From: JBKXSZ01 sp047017005
GTDB taxonomy: Bacteria; Bacillota; Clostridia; TANB77; CAG-508
Direction of reading: 5' to 3'
Length of the DNA stretch: 64,000 bases
NCBI GenBank assembly: GCA_047017005.1
Contig: JBKXSZ010000004.1
Span: 12,443-76,442, forward strand
In this document: one piece after another, positions 26,912 through 36,432 of the stretch
Layout: each line of letters begins with the position of its first letter
Numbering within the stretch: position 1 is the stretch's first letter
The notes under the pieces: generated by a model
Database searches by the model: none
What the model was told of the DNA's origin: nothing
The model's input: the letters and a program-made list of their open reading frames with translations, nothing else
Position numbers and translations under genes: made by a program

Positions 26912-27286
26912 TTATACTTTGTGAATTTGTAAGAAAAAGATTTTTCCATCCCTGCTTCTATGGTTATGAATTTGTTCGTCTTTTTCTATCATCTGGAGTA
27001 TAGATTCTACACATCCGATTCGGTAAACACCCCTTTTAAATAGTTCAAACCCTTCTTCAATTTCTTTTTCGACCTGGCTATTTTGATAACAAATAGCTTG
27101 AAGAAATTCTCGTCTTTCCTTCTCTTCTTGGCCTTTCTCAAAAGAAAACATACAATCCCATTGATTCAATTTCTCTAATATTCTTTTTATTTTTCGTTTA
27201 TAGAAAAAATGAATCCTTCCTTTTATTTTCTTTTCTTTTATTAGAGTATGTTTTGGAGTTGTTTGCCGTGCTTCTTCTATTGTCAT
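26912..27286 (-). CDS. Unknown basic protein, 124 residues
   Basis: Not recognised. Basic and helical (KKIKGRIHFFYKRKIKRILE; EKGQEEKERREFLQAICYQ), without membrane segments. A strong promoter, an AAAGGAG ribosome binding site and a terminator mark it as a complete unit. The neighbours (addB and ogg) are repair genes, but each has its own transcript. Confidence 0.7.
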   Translation of the reverse strand: MTIEEARQTTPKHTLIKEKKIKGRIHFFYKRKIKRILEKLNQWDCMFSFEKGQEEKERREFLQAICYQNSQVEKEIEEGFELFKRGVYRIGCVESILQMIEKDEQIHNHRSRDGKIFFLQIHKV

Positions 27287-27337
27287 GTTCTATAGGCTCC
27301 TTTCCTTGAAACTTTCCTAACTTCTCCATATTTTGGT

Positions 27338-27366
27338 ATTTTAGCACCAATTAATAGAAAAATCAA
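27338..27366 (-). promoter_or_regulatory. Sigma-A promoter of the gene at 26912-27286
   Basis: Minus strand: TTGATT, 17 bases, TAAAAT with an extended TGC. Confidence 0.7.
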
Positions 27367-27401
27367 TACTTTTTCTATTTTTTCTATTTAAAAGGACTTT
27401 T

Positions 27402-28277
27402 TTAAGCTGTTTTATCTTGTTCTCTTCTCCAATAAAATAAATATTGTTGTGCAATTCCTGCTAGATTTCCATATTTCTGTATTGCTAGTTTTTCGATTTC
27501 TTCCTTTTTTATTTTACTTTCTTCTGGGTCTTGGATGTATAGGTCATTCATCACTCTTCTTACCCAAACATCAATTGGAAATACTTCTAATCTCTTTAAC
27601 GAAGAAAATAGTAAAATACAATCTGCAACCTTTGGGCCCACTCCAGGAAATGTCAATAAAATTTCTCTTACTTCGTTTGTCTGCATCTTTTGTAATTTTT
27701 CTAAATCCACTTTTCCCTCTACTACTAGCCTTGTCATCTCATATACTCTTTTATCACGAAATCCTAAGCCTAATACTCTTAAATCTTCTATCGTTGCCTT
27801 TGCTAGTTGTTCTGGTGTTGGGAATGTATAATATGACTTTCCTTTGAATTCAATTATTTCTCCATACGCTTTTGATATCCTTTCAATAATCCCTTTAATT
27901 CTTGGAATATTATTATTGGCAGAAATAATAAAAGAAATAATCGTCTCCCATAAGTCTTGATTTAATAATCGCATTCCTTTTCCATAAGAAATACTCTCTT
28001 GTATATAATTATCCACTTTTTCTAATTGTTTTTTTATTTGTGTATAATCTCTATTCAAATCAAAATATTGGGTACAAATCGTCTGAATATCTCCTTGTAA
28101 ATAACCTTCAAAGTAGATAGCATCTTCTGTTTGTTTTACCTCTAATACATTCCCTTGAAAAATTCCAATATATCTTTTATCTTCTATTTGATTCCATCGA
28201 AAACATTGTCCACACTCAAATATATCTCTTACTTGAAAGGACTCTATGTCTTCTAATTTCCATTTTTGCTTTTCCAT
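27402..28277 (-). CDS. 8-oxoguanine DNA glycosylase (Ogg type)
   Basis: 291 residues. The N-terminal domain has ECGQCFRWNQ, as in Ogg1 homologues of clostridia. The helix-hairpin-helix is LLTFPGVGPKVADCILLF (catalytic Lys) and the catalytic Asp is in PIDVWVRRVM. It would remove 8-oxoguanine and nick the DNA. It uses a bifunctional glycosylase/lyase mechanism in this family. A TATAAT-like -10 lies upstream near 28337-28342 without a clear -35. Confidence 0.92.
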   Translation of the reverse strand: MEKQKWKLEDIESFQVRDIFECGQCFRWNQIEDKRYIGIFQGNVLEVKQTEDAIYFEGYLQGDIQTICTQYFDLNRDYTQIKKQLEKVDNYIQESISYGKGMRLLNQDLWETIISFIISANNNIPRIKGIIERISKAYGEIIEFKGKSYYTFPTPEQLAKATIEDLRVLGLGFRDKRVYEMTRLVVEGKVDLEKLQKMQTNEVREILLTFPGVGPKVADCILLFSSLKRLEVFPIDVWVRRVMNDLYIQDPEESKIKKEEIEKLAIQKYGNLAGIAQQYLFYWRREQDKTA

Positions 28278-28452
28278 TTTCTACCCTCTTTTAAGCTTAA
28301 TCTTGTTTATTTTTTTCTTTTCTGTCTATATTTATATTATATCGTATTTAAGTTTAAGATAAAAGTATTTTATCTTTCTTTCTATTTATCTTTCTTCTTA
28401 TTTATAAACTAAACCAGTAAATACTAGTTATACACTTTGATTGTTATAACTA

Positions 28453-28481
28453 TTGCTATTTTACATAATTCGTAGTATAAT
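28453..28481 (+). promoter_or_regulatory. Sigma-A promoter of the double-GGDEF-like gene
   Basis: TTGCTA, 17 bases, TATAAT; 43 bases before the start codon. Confidence 0.75.
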
Positions 28482-28524
28482 AAAAATAGGAGTTCCAATT
28501 ATTGGAAAACGTGGAGGTAAGATA

Positions 28525-30315
28525 ATGGATAAAAAAGAAAAATTGGAGTTTGCAAACCCTAAAGTAGAAGAATCCATTGATGAAAAAAGAAAATCTTTAT
28601 TGTTAAGAAGTACTACTTATCTAGATAAAAATGCTTTGCAATACCAAAATGGAATTTTAGCTCTTTTAGATGAAGATGGAACAATAAAATATTTAAGAAA
28701 AGAGCCAACTGCTGTATTTAATAGACGTTTTCTAAAGTCTATTCTAATGCCTGGCTATCATTATGACCTCCAAACGAAAAAAGATTCCCCTTTATATTCT
28801 CTTGCCTTTTTAGATTTTGACCATGTAAATGAATTAAATAATGATGCAAAAACTAATTATTATAACCCAGAAACCCCACATGCACATCTCTATCTTGTTG
28901 ATATAGCTATGGCTAAAGCAATTGATGCCATAAAAGAAAAATTGCCAAGAGGTTCTATTATTTCTAGGCTTTCTGGAGATGAATTTATTATTATAGCAGA
29001 TAACTTATCTCAAAAAGAATTAGGTAATTTTCTAGAAAGTGCCTCATCTTCTCTAAAAAATGACCCTTATTCTTATGCGAGACGTCTAACCTATACTTAT
29101 GCTGTTAAAGATTCTCTTCATGCCTCTTCTTCAAAAGAACTATATCTAGATGTAATGAAAGAAGTAGAAGAATTAAAATTAAAACATAAAGATATATTAA
29201 ATCCCCAGATAGATGCAAAAGATAACTTTCTTGCCTTTTGTCAAAAGCAATTTCGAGATCTTTTCTTAGACTATAAATTTAATGCTAGAAATTGTGAACT
29301 TACTTCCTTTATGGAGAATTGTTTATATGAAATTCGAGATAAGTTAGCCCCCGAAAAACTAAAGGAGCCTACACTTATGCAACAAGAAACTTCTTTAAAA
29401 AGGAAAGAAGTAGAATATGAGTTAGAAAATACTATCTTTACTCCTAAAGAAGCAAAAGATATTCTTCAATTTGTATTAAAAAATGTAGATTCTATTGCCT
29501 ATTCGAAAAATAGCATTGTTCATGAATCTGATAAGCTTGCAAAAGCATTACAGACACATTCTACAACAGGTTTATTTACAAAAGAATTTCTATTTTCTAT
29601 TTTATTACCAGTTTTGAATCAATATTTAAACGAAGGAAAGAATTTTCGCCTTTTAAAATATGATATTTATGGTTTAAAACCAAACAATACCGCTTATGGA
29701 CATGTTCAAACAGACTATAAATTAGATAATATTAAATTACAAATAAAAGAGGAATTAGAAAACACATTATCTATTTCTTTTTCAACAGATACTCAGAATT
29801 TTTCTAAAAATAATAATTATATTATTGATGCAGATGCAGGAAATGTTTATGTTATTATTGGTGATGATACTATAGAAAATAGAGATATTGCGAAACATTA
29901 TCGTAATATTACAAGAATAGAAGATGATTTTCTAGGAGTAACAGCTGCTCTTCTTGACTCCAAAATTTTACAAAAGGATATATCTTTTCATTCTGCAAAT
30001 ATGTCTCCTTTTGAATACATGATTCAGAAATTAAATATTAGTAACAGTATACAAAAAGGTAATAAACCTCCTATCCAAATATCAGGTTTTCAAAAACTTT
30101 TTAATCGTAAATTAGATACTATTATATCTTTTTATCAAAAGAATCAAGAACACTTCTCTAGCATATCGCCATCTCGTGTACCTATGTTATGTGCTTCTTC
30201 CTTTTCAAAAGCATACACAATATGTAAACAAGAAAGAGATTCTTTATGCAATTCTGATAAGAATAGACCTGTAAATCCTATAATTCTAAATCAAAACACG
30301 GAAGAAATTCGTTAA
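28525..30315 (+). CDS. Protein with two degenerate GGDEF-like domains
   Basis: 596 residues. The first module has a metal-site like block LAFLDFDHVNELNN and RLSGDEFIIIA, a GG(D/E)EF motif in which the first Gly is Ser. The second has STTGLFTKEFLFS, LLKYDIYGLKPNN and VYVIIGDDTIE, where the signature is lost. The linker is helical and charged. No membrane or sensor segment is seen. A variant GGDEF is often inactive, so the protein may bind c-di-GMP rather than make it; this is inference. The start is set by GGAGG seven bases upstream, and a -10/-35 lies before it. Confidence 0.65.
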   Translation: MDKKEKLEFANPKVEESIDEKRKSLLLRSTTYLDKNALQYQNGILALLDEDGTIKYLRKEPTAVFNRRFLKSILMPGYHYDLQTKKDSPLYSLAFLDFDHVNELNNDAKTNYYNPETPHAHLYLVDIAMAKAIDAIKEKLPRGSIISRLSGDEFIIIADNLSQKELGNFLESASSSLKNDPYSYARRLTYTYAVKDSLHASSSKELYLDVMKEVEELKLKHKDILNPQIDAKDNFLAFCQKQFRDLFLDYKFNARNCELTSFMENCLYEIRDKLAPEKLKEPTLMQQETSLKRKEVEYELENTIFTPKEAKDILQFVLKNVDSIAYSKNSIVHESDKLAKALQTHSTTGLFTKEFLFSILLPVLNQYLNEGKNFRLLKYDIYGLKPNNTAYGHVQTDYKLDNIKLQIKEELENTLSISFSTDTQNFSKNNNYIIDADAGNVYVIIGDDTIENRDIAKHYRNITRIEDDFLGVTAALLDSKILQKDISFHSANMSPFEYMIQKLNISNSIQKGNKPPIQISGFQKLFNRKLDTIISFYQKNQEHFSSISPSRVPMLCASSFSKAYTICKQERDSLCNSDKNRPVNPIILNQNTEEIR

Positions 30316-30346
30316 CAGTTTTGTTTTTCGAATTTCTTCTTTATTC
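30301..30346 (+). terminator. Terminator overlapping the end of the GGDEF-like gene
   Basis: GAAGAAATTCG (30301-30311) and CGAATTTCTTC (30329-30339) form an 11-bp stem, followed by TTTATT. It covers the stop codon. Confidence 0.6.
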
Positions 30347-31199
30347 TGTTTTAAAGCCTTTCCCAAAAACTTCTCTTGAATTTGCAATAATGATAAAAGC
30401 ATTAGAATCTATCTCTTTTGCTAATTCTTTAATTCGAATTACATCACCCCTTGATGCCGCACAAAGAAGTATTGTGGTTTCTTTTTGTGTATACATTCTC
30501 TTTCCATATAGTCCTGTTGTACCTCTTGGTATTTTTTGTCCAATTTGTTCTGCAATCTTTTCTGTTTTGTCTGATATAATAAAGATAAGCTTTGTAAAAT
30601 AAATTCCTTCAAATATGATATCAATAATTTTTCCCATAATATAAATTGTAATTGCAGAATAAAGTCCTATTTCAATTTGTCTAAAAAATATTACATTTAA
30701 CAGTACAATAATCGTATCCATAATGATAATAACACTACTCGGCCTATAGATAGGGTTATATTCTTTTACTAGATAGGTAACTAAATCCGTCCCCCCTGTT
30801 GATGCCTTTACTTTTAAGACCAAGGCTGTTCCGAATCCCCATGAAAATTCCCCCATAAATACATCCAAGCAATGGGTCCATGGTAAGAGGTACTATTTTA
30901 TCAAAAAGGTCAATAAAAGTGGATAGTAATATTGTTCCTATTAATGTTTTATAGAACACTTCTTTGCCTACTTTTAAATAGGACCATACAACAAGTGGTA
31001 TATTTAATATTAAAATTGTTATTCCCATTGGGACATGAAATAAGTAGTATACAATAGTTGAAATTCCAGCAAATCCTCCAGAAGATAATTGATTTGGTAG
31101 TAAAAAACAAGAGGTACCAAATCCCATGAAAGCTGTTCCTAGTAGGATATATATAATTTCTATACTGTATCTCTTTATTTTTCCTCTTTTCGTCTTCAA
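30341..31199 (-). pseudogene. YitT family membrane protein, frameshifted
   Basis: Two overlapping frames together give one YitT-family (DUF161 plus DUF2179) protein. Part one, from a TTG at 31199 with AAGGTG upstream, covers the first membrane segments and ends its true homology at CIYGGIFMG. Part two continues as FGTALVLKVKASTGGTDL and carries the remaining membrane segments and the C-terminal domain (KEIDSNAFIIIANSREVFG). They join perfectly if one G is removed from a G4 run (30837-30840). The family is of uncertain function. The break may be a sequencing error, slippage or true decay. Confidence 0.8.
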
Positions 31200-31246
31200 T
31201 ACTATCACCTTATTGCTAGTATTTCCCAAGGTATATTTTTCTATGC

Positions 31247-31283
31247 AAAAGGAAAAAAGAGAAAATTTCTTCTCTCCTCTTTT
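31247..31283 (-). terminator. Possible terminator after the radical SAM gene
   Basis: On the minus strand an AGAGAA/TTCTCT-type imperfect stem is followed by TTTTTTCCTTTT, five bases past the stop codon. Confidence 0.4.
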
Positions 31284-31287
31284 ATTG

Positions 31288-32382
31288 CTATAATTTTATT
31301 TTTTTCTTTTTTGCTTTTTTTATGTTTTCCTCATCATCTAAAAAGTCTTGATATGTCTTTAAGATTTGCATTTCAAATCTTCCCGGCTTTATTTCTTCTT
31401 TTTGTATTACTTTCATGTCAACATCATATAAGTCTTTTAAATTCTGTAGGTTTTCTTTTTTATGACCTACAACCATATTTACATCATTCGGATTTATTGT
31501 AATTTGAACTTCTTTTACTTTTACGTTATACTTTTTTATTCTATCTAAAATCTTATCATACCATATAGCATCTTCTACTAGCTGTCTAAACGCTGGATGA
31601 TAAGGCCCTGCTACTACAGAACTATTCTCTTCTTCTGGTTTGGTAATTTCATCTGTATTTTGTAATGCCATTCGAATGACTTCAATATGTTTTGTTTTAA
31701 AGAATTGTGATAATTCTTTACATCTTTCTACTGCTTGCATAACCGATAATGGCTCATATTCCCCTTCTTTATATTCCTTTTCTAGATCCGTTCCTTTTAT
31801 AACTAAAACAGGATAAATACGTACCATTTTTGGTTTTAATTTAGCTAAATCTTTTGCTGTTTTTAGTTCATCTAATTTCGTACTATCAGGTAGTCCCACC
31901 ATCATTTGATGTCCTAAAGTAAATCCATTCCATCTAATTAATTTGGATGCTTTTTTTACGTCTTCAAAAGTATGCCCTCTTCTACATCTTTTTAAAATAT
32001 AATTATTAGAAGTTTGTACTCCTAATTCAATTGTCTTAACTTTATACTGTTTTAGCATTTTTAAAATTTCTTTATTTATGGCATCTGGTCTTGTTGAAAT
32101 ACGAATACTCTCTACTTTTCCATTCTTTATATATTCATATGCAACTTTTAGCAATTCTTCTTGCTTTTGTTTTGCAATAGCTGTAAAACTTCCTCCAAAG
32201 AAAGCTATCTCCGGTTTTATCGGCTCTTTTAGATTTTCTAAATATGCATCTATTGTATTTCTTACTTCTTCTGGTGTTATCATTTGTTTTTTACCACTAA
32301 TTTTCTTTTGGTCACAAAAAATACAATTTAGCGGACATCCTAAGTTTGATACAAAGATAGGAATAATATATTGTTTTTTCAT
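31288..32382 (-). CDS. Elp3-like radical SAM protein
   Basis: 364 residues. The radical SAM cluster is CPLNCIFC (CX3CX2C) near residue 17; IAFFGGSFTAI, RISTRPDAI, ELGVQTSNNYILKRCRRGHT and HQMMVGLPD follow the Elp3-type fold. The C-terminus lacks the acetyltransferase domain. In many Firmicutes this gene sits just after rnc, which fits here apart from the intervening insertion sequence. The reaction is not known. The start was chosen at MKKQYII because AGAGGTG precedes it; an upstream ATG 11 codons earlier is outside any ribosome binding site. Confidence 0.85.
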   Translation of the reverse strand: MKKQYIIPIFVSNLGCPLNCIFCDQKKISGKKQMITPEEVRNTIDAYLENLKEPIKPEIAFFGGSFTAIAKQKQEELLKVAYEYIKNGKVESIRISTRPDAINKEILKMLKQYKVKTIELGVQTSNNYILKRCRRGHTFEDVKKASKLIRWNGFTLGHQMMVGLPDSTKLDELKTAKDLAKLKPKMVRIYPVLVIKGTDLEKEYKEGEYEPLSVMQAVERCKELSQFFKTKHIEVIRMALQNTDEITKPEEENSSVVAGPYHPAFRQLVEDAIWYDKILDRIKKYNVKVKEVQITINPNDVNMVVGHKKENLQNLKDLYDVDMKVIQKEEIKPGRFEMQILKTYQDFLDDEENIKKAKKKKIKL

Positions 32383-32553
32383 TTTTTCACCTCTTACATC
32401 TTTTGGTAGTGTCAACTAAATTTGTTTTTTATTAAGTCAAACTACCTTTACTTCTAGGGCTTCACAACTTTTTTCGTTAAAAAAAGTAATGACCCCCCTT
32501 TTTTCTGATATAATTGATTCGCCACAAATCCAAATCCAGAAAGGTTGGTCATT

Positions 32554-33994
32554 ATGGAATCTATTATACCTCTATTACTAGCACATATTCAAGTGCTTAA
32601 TAATCAAATTAAATATTTATTACTTTTTATAGCTAAAAATATACCTCTTAAATCTAAACAACACTATGACTGCTATAGCCCTAAATACAATAAGTTGAAG
32701 GTTGATAAACTTCCTATTTTAAATACTCCTATTAAAAAGAAAAACTTTAAAATTCTTTTAAATGAGTATCTTATTTCTAATGGAAAAGTTCTTAAACCTG
32801 TTAAGCATCATTCTAACTGTACTATTCCTTCAAGTATTATTTGCCCTTGTTGTGATGCTCCTTCTGATTATATTTATGATAATACTGGTGGGCGTGGTCA
32901 ATTCCTTTGTAAAGTTTGTAATACTCGTTTTAATCAAAATAACTATGCTTCCTTACATTTCGATTTTGCTTGCCCTTATTGTGGTAAACCTCTTTCTACT
33001 AAAAAGGAACGTAAGCATTTTATTATTCATCGTTGCCGTAATCCTAAATGTTCTTTTTATTTGAATAACTTGAATTCTTTATCTAAACAAGATTTAGAAG
33101 AATACAAATCTAATCCTGAAAATTTTAAACTTCATTACATCTACCGTGAATTTAAAATCGACTTCTTTAAAGTTGATTTACATTCTTTACCTAAAAATGC
33201 CTCTAGCCTCGCTTTTCGTAAATTTTCTCCTCATATTATGGGCCTTTGCCTTACATACTTAGTTAATTGTGGTATGTCTACTCGTGCTACTTCTCGTGTT
33301 ATGCGTGAAGTTCACGGTGTTAAAATTTCTCATACTCAAATTGCCAGTTATGCTACTACTGCTAGCTATTGTATTAAACCTTTTGTGGATTCTTTTGACT
33401 ACAAACCTACTAACTATTTAGCTGCTGACGAAACTTATACCAAAGTTAAGGGCTCTAAGCGTTATGTCTGGTTTATTATGGATGCTATCAAAAAATCTAT
33501 TTTGGGTTATCGTTCTTCTGACTCTCGTGATGTTACTCCTTGTATTTTGGCTATGCGTATGGCTTTTGAAAAATTTAAAACCTTTCCTAGCAAGGCTTTA
33601 AAATTTGTTGCTGATGGTTTTCCTGCTTATCTTCTTGCTAGACAACAATTTGCTCTTAATGGTAAAGATTTTGATGTTACTCAAGTTATTGGATTGACTA
33701 ATGATGATGCAGTTTCTACGGAATATCGTTGGCTTAAACAAATTATCGAAAGACTTAATCGTACTTTTAAGTTTTCTTACAAAGTTACAAATCGGTTATG
33801 GCTCTGACGATGGTGCTTCTACCCATTTAGTTTTATTTGTTGCATATTACAATTTTTTAAGACCGCATCCCTATACCTATTGGAAACCTCTAAACGAAGT
33901 GAAGGAACTTGAAAAAGTTGAACTCATGCCTGCTAAGTGGCAAATCCTAATTGAACTTTCACAACAGCTAATATTACAGCAACAAAAAAATTAA
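32554..33994 (+). pseudogene. DDE transposase, frameshifted
   Basis: The N-terminal half has two Cys4-type zinc motifs (CPCC...CKVC and CPYC...CRNPKC). The DDE domain has the first Asp in AADETYTKVKGSKRYVWFI, the second in FVADGFPAY and the Glu in IERLNRTFKFSYK, as in IS6/IS240-like enzymes. The main frame stops after KVTNRLWL; the next frame continues GYGSDDGASTHLVLF to a natural end at 33994. Deleting one base near C33793 restores KVTNGYGSDDGA. The protein would be about 480 residues. An extended -10 (TGATATAAT, 32506-32514) and AAGG ribosome binding site precede the ATG. As read here it is not functional unless it uses frameshifting. Confidence 0.75.
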
Positions 33995-34045
33995 GTTTTT
34001 ACAACTTCATACTTTACCTTACTTCGGCTTAACTGACTTAAAACG

Positions 34046-34115
34046 TATTGGTAAATGTTTTGTCAAATGCATTTACTGCTTTGCAAGTGTCCACTTGACA
34101 AAACATTTATCAATA
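34046..34115. repeat. Long inverted repeat at the right side of the IS
   Basis: TATTGGTAAATGTTTTGTCAA on the left (34046-34066) pairs with TTGACAAAACATTTATCAATA on the right (34095-34115) with one mismatch, around 28 bases that hold CAAGTG/CACTTG. It could be the IS end or an rnc transcript hairpin. Confidence 0.7.
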
Positions 34116-34234
34116 TCGTTAAAATTTTTTAGCCTGAAGTATTATTTAGTATGCTTTTTTTGTATATTTTTAACTTTTCAATGTGCTTTTTTACATCTTC
34201 TAGATAGTTTTTTCATAGTTTATTTTTTCATAGA

Positions 34235-34918
34235 TTACTTTACACTATCCATCTTTTCTAATGCTTTTCTTGCGGCTTCCATTTCTGCTTGCTTTTTTGT
34301 TTTTCCTTCTCCGACATTTAGTCTTTTACCATTACATGTCACTTCTGCAGTAAATGTCTTGTCATGGTCCGGCCCTTTTTCCTCTAAAATATTATATCTA
34401 ATATTAACTTCTCCATTTTGTTGCAACTTTTCCTGCAATACTGTTTTATAGTCTTTCATTCCTACATGTTTTGCTGCAATTGCTATCTCTTTTGTTAAAT
34501 TATCCAAAATAAACTTCTTTGCACTCTTTAAACCAGCGTCTAAATATATAGCAGCAATAACAGCCTCTACAGCATCTGCTAAAATAGCTGGTCTCTGATT
34601 TCCATTATTTGCAATTTCACTTTTGCCTAGAAATAAGAAATCACTAAAATTATGCTGTTTTGCTATTTTATATAAACTTTGCTCACATACGACTGAAGCT
34701 CTAACTTTAGTCATTTCTCCTTCTCTTAATTTAGGGTAATTTCGATATAGATAATCACTACTAACAAATTCTAAAATACTATCCCCTAAATATTCTAATT
34801 TTTCATTACTTTCTATCTTATGTTCATATGCATAAGATGTATGGGTAAGTGCATTTCTCACTAGTTCTTTTTTCTTAAAAGTATAGCCAATGTTCTTTTC
34901 AAAATCTTCTATTTCCAA
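34235..34918 (-). CDS. rnc: Ribonuclease III
   Basis: 227 residues. The catalytic domain has NEKLEYLGDSILEFV, with a second acidic motif near ADAVEAVIAAIYLD; the C-terminal double-stranded RNA-binding domain begins KDYKTVLQEKLQQNGEV and ends KKQAEMEAARKALEKM. It cleaves double-stranded RNA, such as rRNA precursors. The gene follows acpP in the plsX-acpP-rnc cluster, but a terminator separates them. Confidence 0.97.
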   Translation of the reverse strand: MEIEDFEKNIGYTFKKKELVRNALTHTSYAYEHKIESNEKLEYLGDSILEFVSSDYLYRNYPKLREGEMTKVRASVVCEQSLYKIAKQHNFSDFLFLGKSEIANNGNQRPAILADAVEAVIAAIYLDAGLKSAKKFILDNLTKEIAIAAKHVGMKDYKTVLQEKLQQNGEVNIRYNILEEKGPDHDKTFTAEVTCNGKRLNVGEGKTKKQAEMEAARKALEKMDSVK

Positions 34919-34989
34919 AACTTTCCTTCCTCCTTTCTTGTCTATTATATCGCAAAGCCCTTAAATAATCAATTATACTAACTGAATAA

Positions 34990-35025
34990 TAAAAAATAAA
35001 TAAGGTACTGGAGAGTCCAATACCT
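34990..35025 (-). terminator. Terminator after acpP
   Basis: AGGTA-TGGA and TCCA-TACCT (35003-35025) pair around GAG with one mismatch, followed on the minus strand by a T-rich run. It starts eight bases past the acpP stop. Confidence 0.65.
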
Positions 35026-35032
35026 CATCTAT

Positions 35033-35272
35033 TTAAACATTTTCTTTAATGTAGTCTACTACATCTCCTACTGTAACAACTTTTTCTGCATCGCTATCTG
35101 GAATTTCTAGGTCAAATTCTTCTTCTAGAGCCATAATTAATTCTACGATATCTAGTGAATCTGCTCCTAAATCATCGATAAAAGATGCTTCCGTTGTTAC
35201 GGCTGCTTCTGCAACACCTAGTTGTTCTACGATAATATCTTTTACTTTTTCAAAAACTTCCTCTGAACTCAT
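35033..35272 (-). CDS. acpP: Acyl carrier protein
   Basis: 79 residues, acidic, helical. The phosphopantetheine serine is in [13 protein letters not shown]. It carries acyl chains for fatty acid synthesis. The start is set at [10 protein letters not shown] because GGGAGGAGG precedes it; the ORF could extend seven codons upstream. It follows plsX, the usual order. Confidence 0.95.
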   Translation of the reverse strand: MSSEEVFEKVKDIIVEQLGVAEAAVTTEASFIDDLGADSLDIVELIMALEEEFDLEIPDSDAEKVVTVGDVVDYIKENV

Positions 35273-35394
35273 GACAAGTTCACCTCCTCCCAACGTCTAT
35301 GCAATTTTATTTATTTTTCTTTATAATGATTACCTAAACAATAATATATCTCTATGCTATTGTCAAGTAAATTTAATAACTATTTTTATTCCTT

Positions 35395-36432
35395 TTATGG
35401 TAATGTTACTTTATCTATTTTTTTAAATTCTTCTATCATACTGTCTACTGCTTTGCTTTTTACAAAGGCTTCTGCTTGTTTAATGGTGAAGTGGAATAAT
35501 TTTTCATCACTACTTCCATGTGCTTTGATTACTGGTTTCTTTACTCCTAAAAATAGTGCTCCACCATATTCTTTGTAGTCCATTGCTTTTGAAAATCTCT
35601 TGATAGCTGGTAATGCTGGTATAGATGCAAGAGTTGATAAAAAGTTCTTCTTTAAATTTTCTGTTAAGGACCTTTTTATCATTTTTCCCATACCTTCTAC
35701 TGTTTTTAAGAATACATTTCCAGTAAATCCATCACAAACAATGGCATCTATTTTTCCTCCAAATACATCTCTTCCTTCTACGTTTCCTACGAAGTTTACT
35801 CCATATTCTTCTGCATGTTCGGATAGTAATTGGTAGCTTTCCTTTATTAATTCATTGCCTTTTGTTGGTTCTGTTCCAATATTCAAAAGTCCGATTGCTG
35901 GCTTTTCTATATGATATGTATTTCTTAAATAAATGGTAGCCATTTGTGCAAATTGTATTAAATTAAGTGGTTTACAATTTGTATTTGCCCCTGCATCAAT
36001 TAGCATAAAGCGCTTATGGTATGCTGGAAGCATTGGTGCAATGGCTGGTCTATCAATTCCTTTTATTCTACCTACTAATAGAGTAGCACCTGTTAAAAGG
36101 GCTCCTGAATTTCCAGCTGAGATAAATACATCTCCCTTTCCTTCTTTTAATAGGCGAAATCCTACTACCATAGAAGAATCTTTTTTATGTTTAATCGCTT
36201 GGGTTGGAATATCTTCCATTACAATCTCTTCTGTTGCATTATATATTTTTAATCTTGGAGATATGTCTTCTGCTTTTTCTTTTCCATAAAATTCTTTTAT
36301 CTTTTGTAGAATTACCTCTTCTTTTCCTATTAAAAGAACCTCTGCTTCAATTTCGTTAATTGCTTTGACAGCACCCTTTATTGCTTCGTCTGGTGCATTA
36401 TCTCCACCCATCGCGTCTAATAGTATTACCAT
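35395..36432 (-). CDS. plsX: Phosphate acyltransferase PlsX
   Basis: 345 residues. LLDAMGGDNAPDEAIKGA at the start, HKKDSSMVVGFRLLKEG, FISAGNSGALLTGA and AIVCDGFTGNVFLKTVEG are family blocks. It makes acyl-phosphate from acyl-ACP for membrane phospholipid synthesis. A GGGGG ribosome binding site precedes the ATG. No clear FapR-type operator was seen in the 200 bases upstream. Confidence 0.96.
   Translation of the reverse strand: MVILLDAMGGDNAPDEAIKGAVKAINEIEAEVLLIGKEEVILQKIKEFYGKEKAEDISPRLKIYNATEEIVMEDIPTQAIKHKKDSSMVVGFRLLKEGKGDVFISAGNSGALLTGATLLVGRIKGIDRPAIAPMLPAYHKRFMLIDAGANTNCKPLNLIQFAQMATIYLRNTYHIEKPAIGLLNIGTEPTKGNELIKESYQLLSEHAEEYGVNFVGNVEGRDVFGGKIDAIVCDGFTGNVFLKTVEGMGKMIKRSLTENLKKNFLSTLASIPALPAIKRFSKAMDYKEYGGALFLGVKKPVIKAHGSSDEKLFHFTIKQAEAFVKSKAVDSMIEEFKKIDKVTLP

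Larger units (their letters stand above)
32403..34120 (+). mobile_element. Insertion sequence with broken DDE transposase (IS6/IS240-like)
   Basis: A transposase gene lies between rnc and the Elp3-like gene, which are normally adjacent. The outer ends are approximate. A candidate left end is GGTAGTGTCAACTAAATTTG near 32405; a related but imperfect TGTCAAGTGGACAC-type sequence occurs on the opposite strand near 34090. TTACATCTT occurs at 32394-32402 and again at 34191-34199, which could be a target duplication but could also be chance in AT-rich DNA. No perfect terminal inverted repeats were established. Confidence 0.6.

Noticed and set aside
32394..34199. TTACATCTT as proven target-site duplication of the IS
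   Set aside because: The nine bases match on both sides, but the element ends are not defined and such AT-rich words recur by chance, so it is kept only as a hint.
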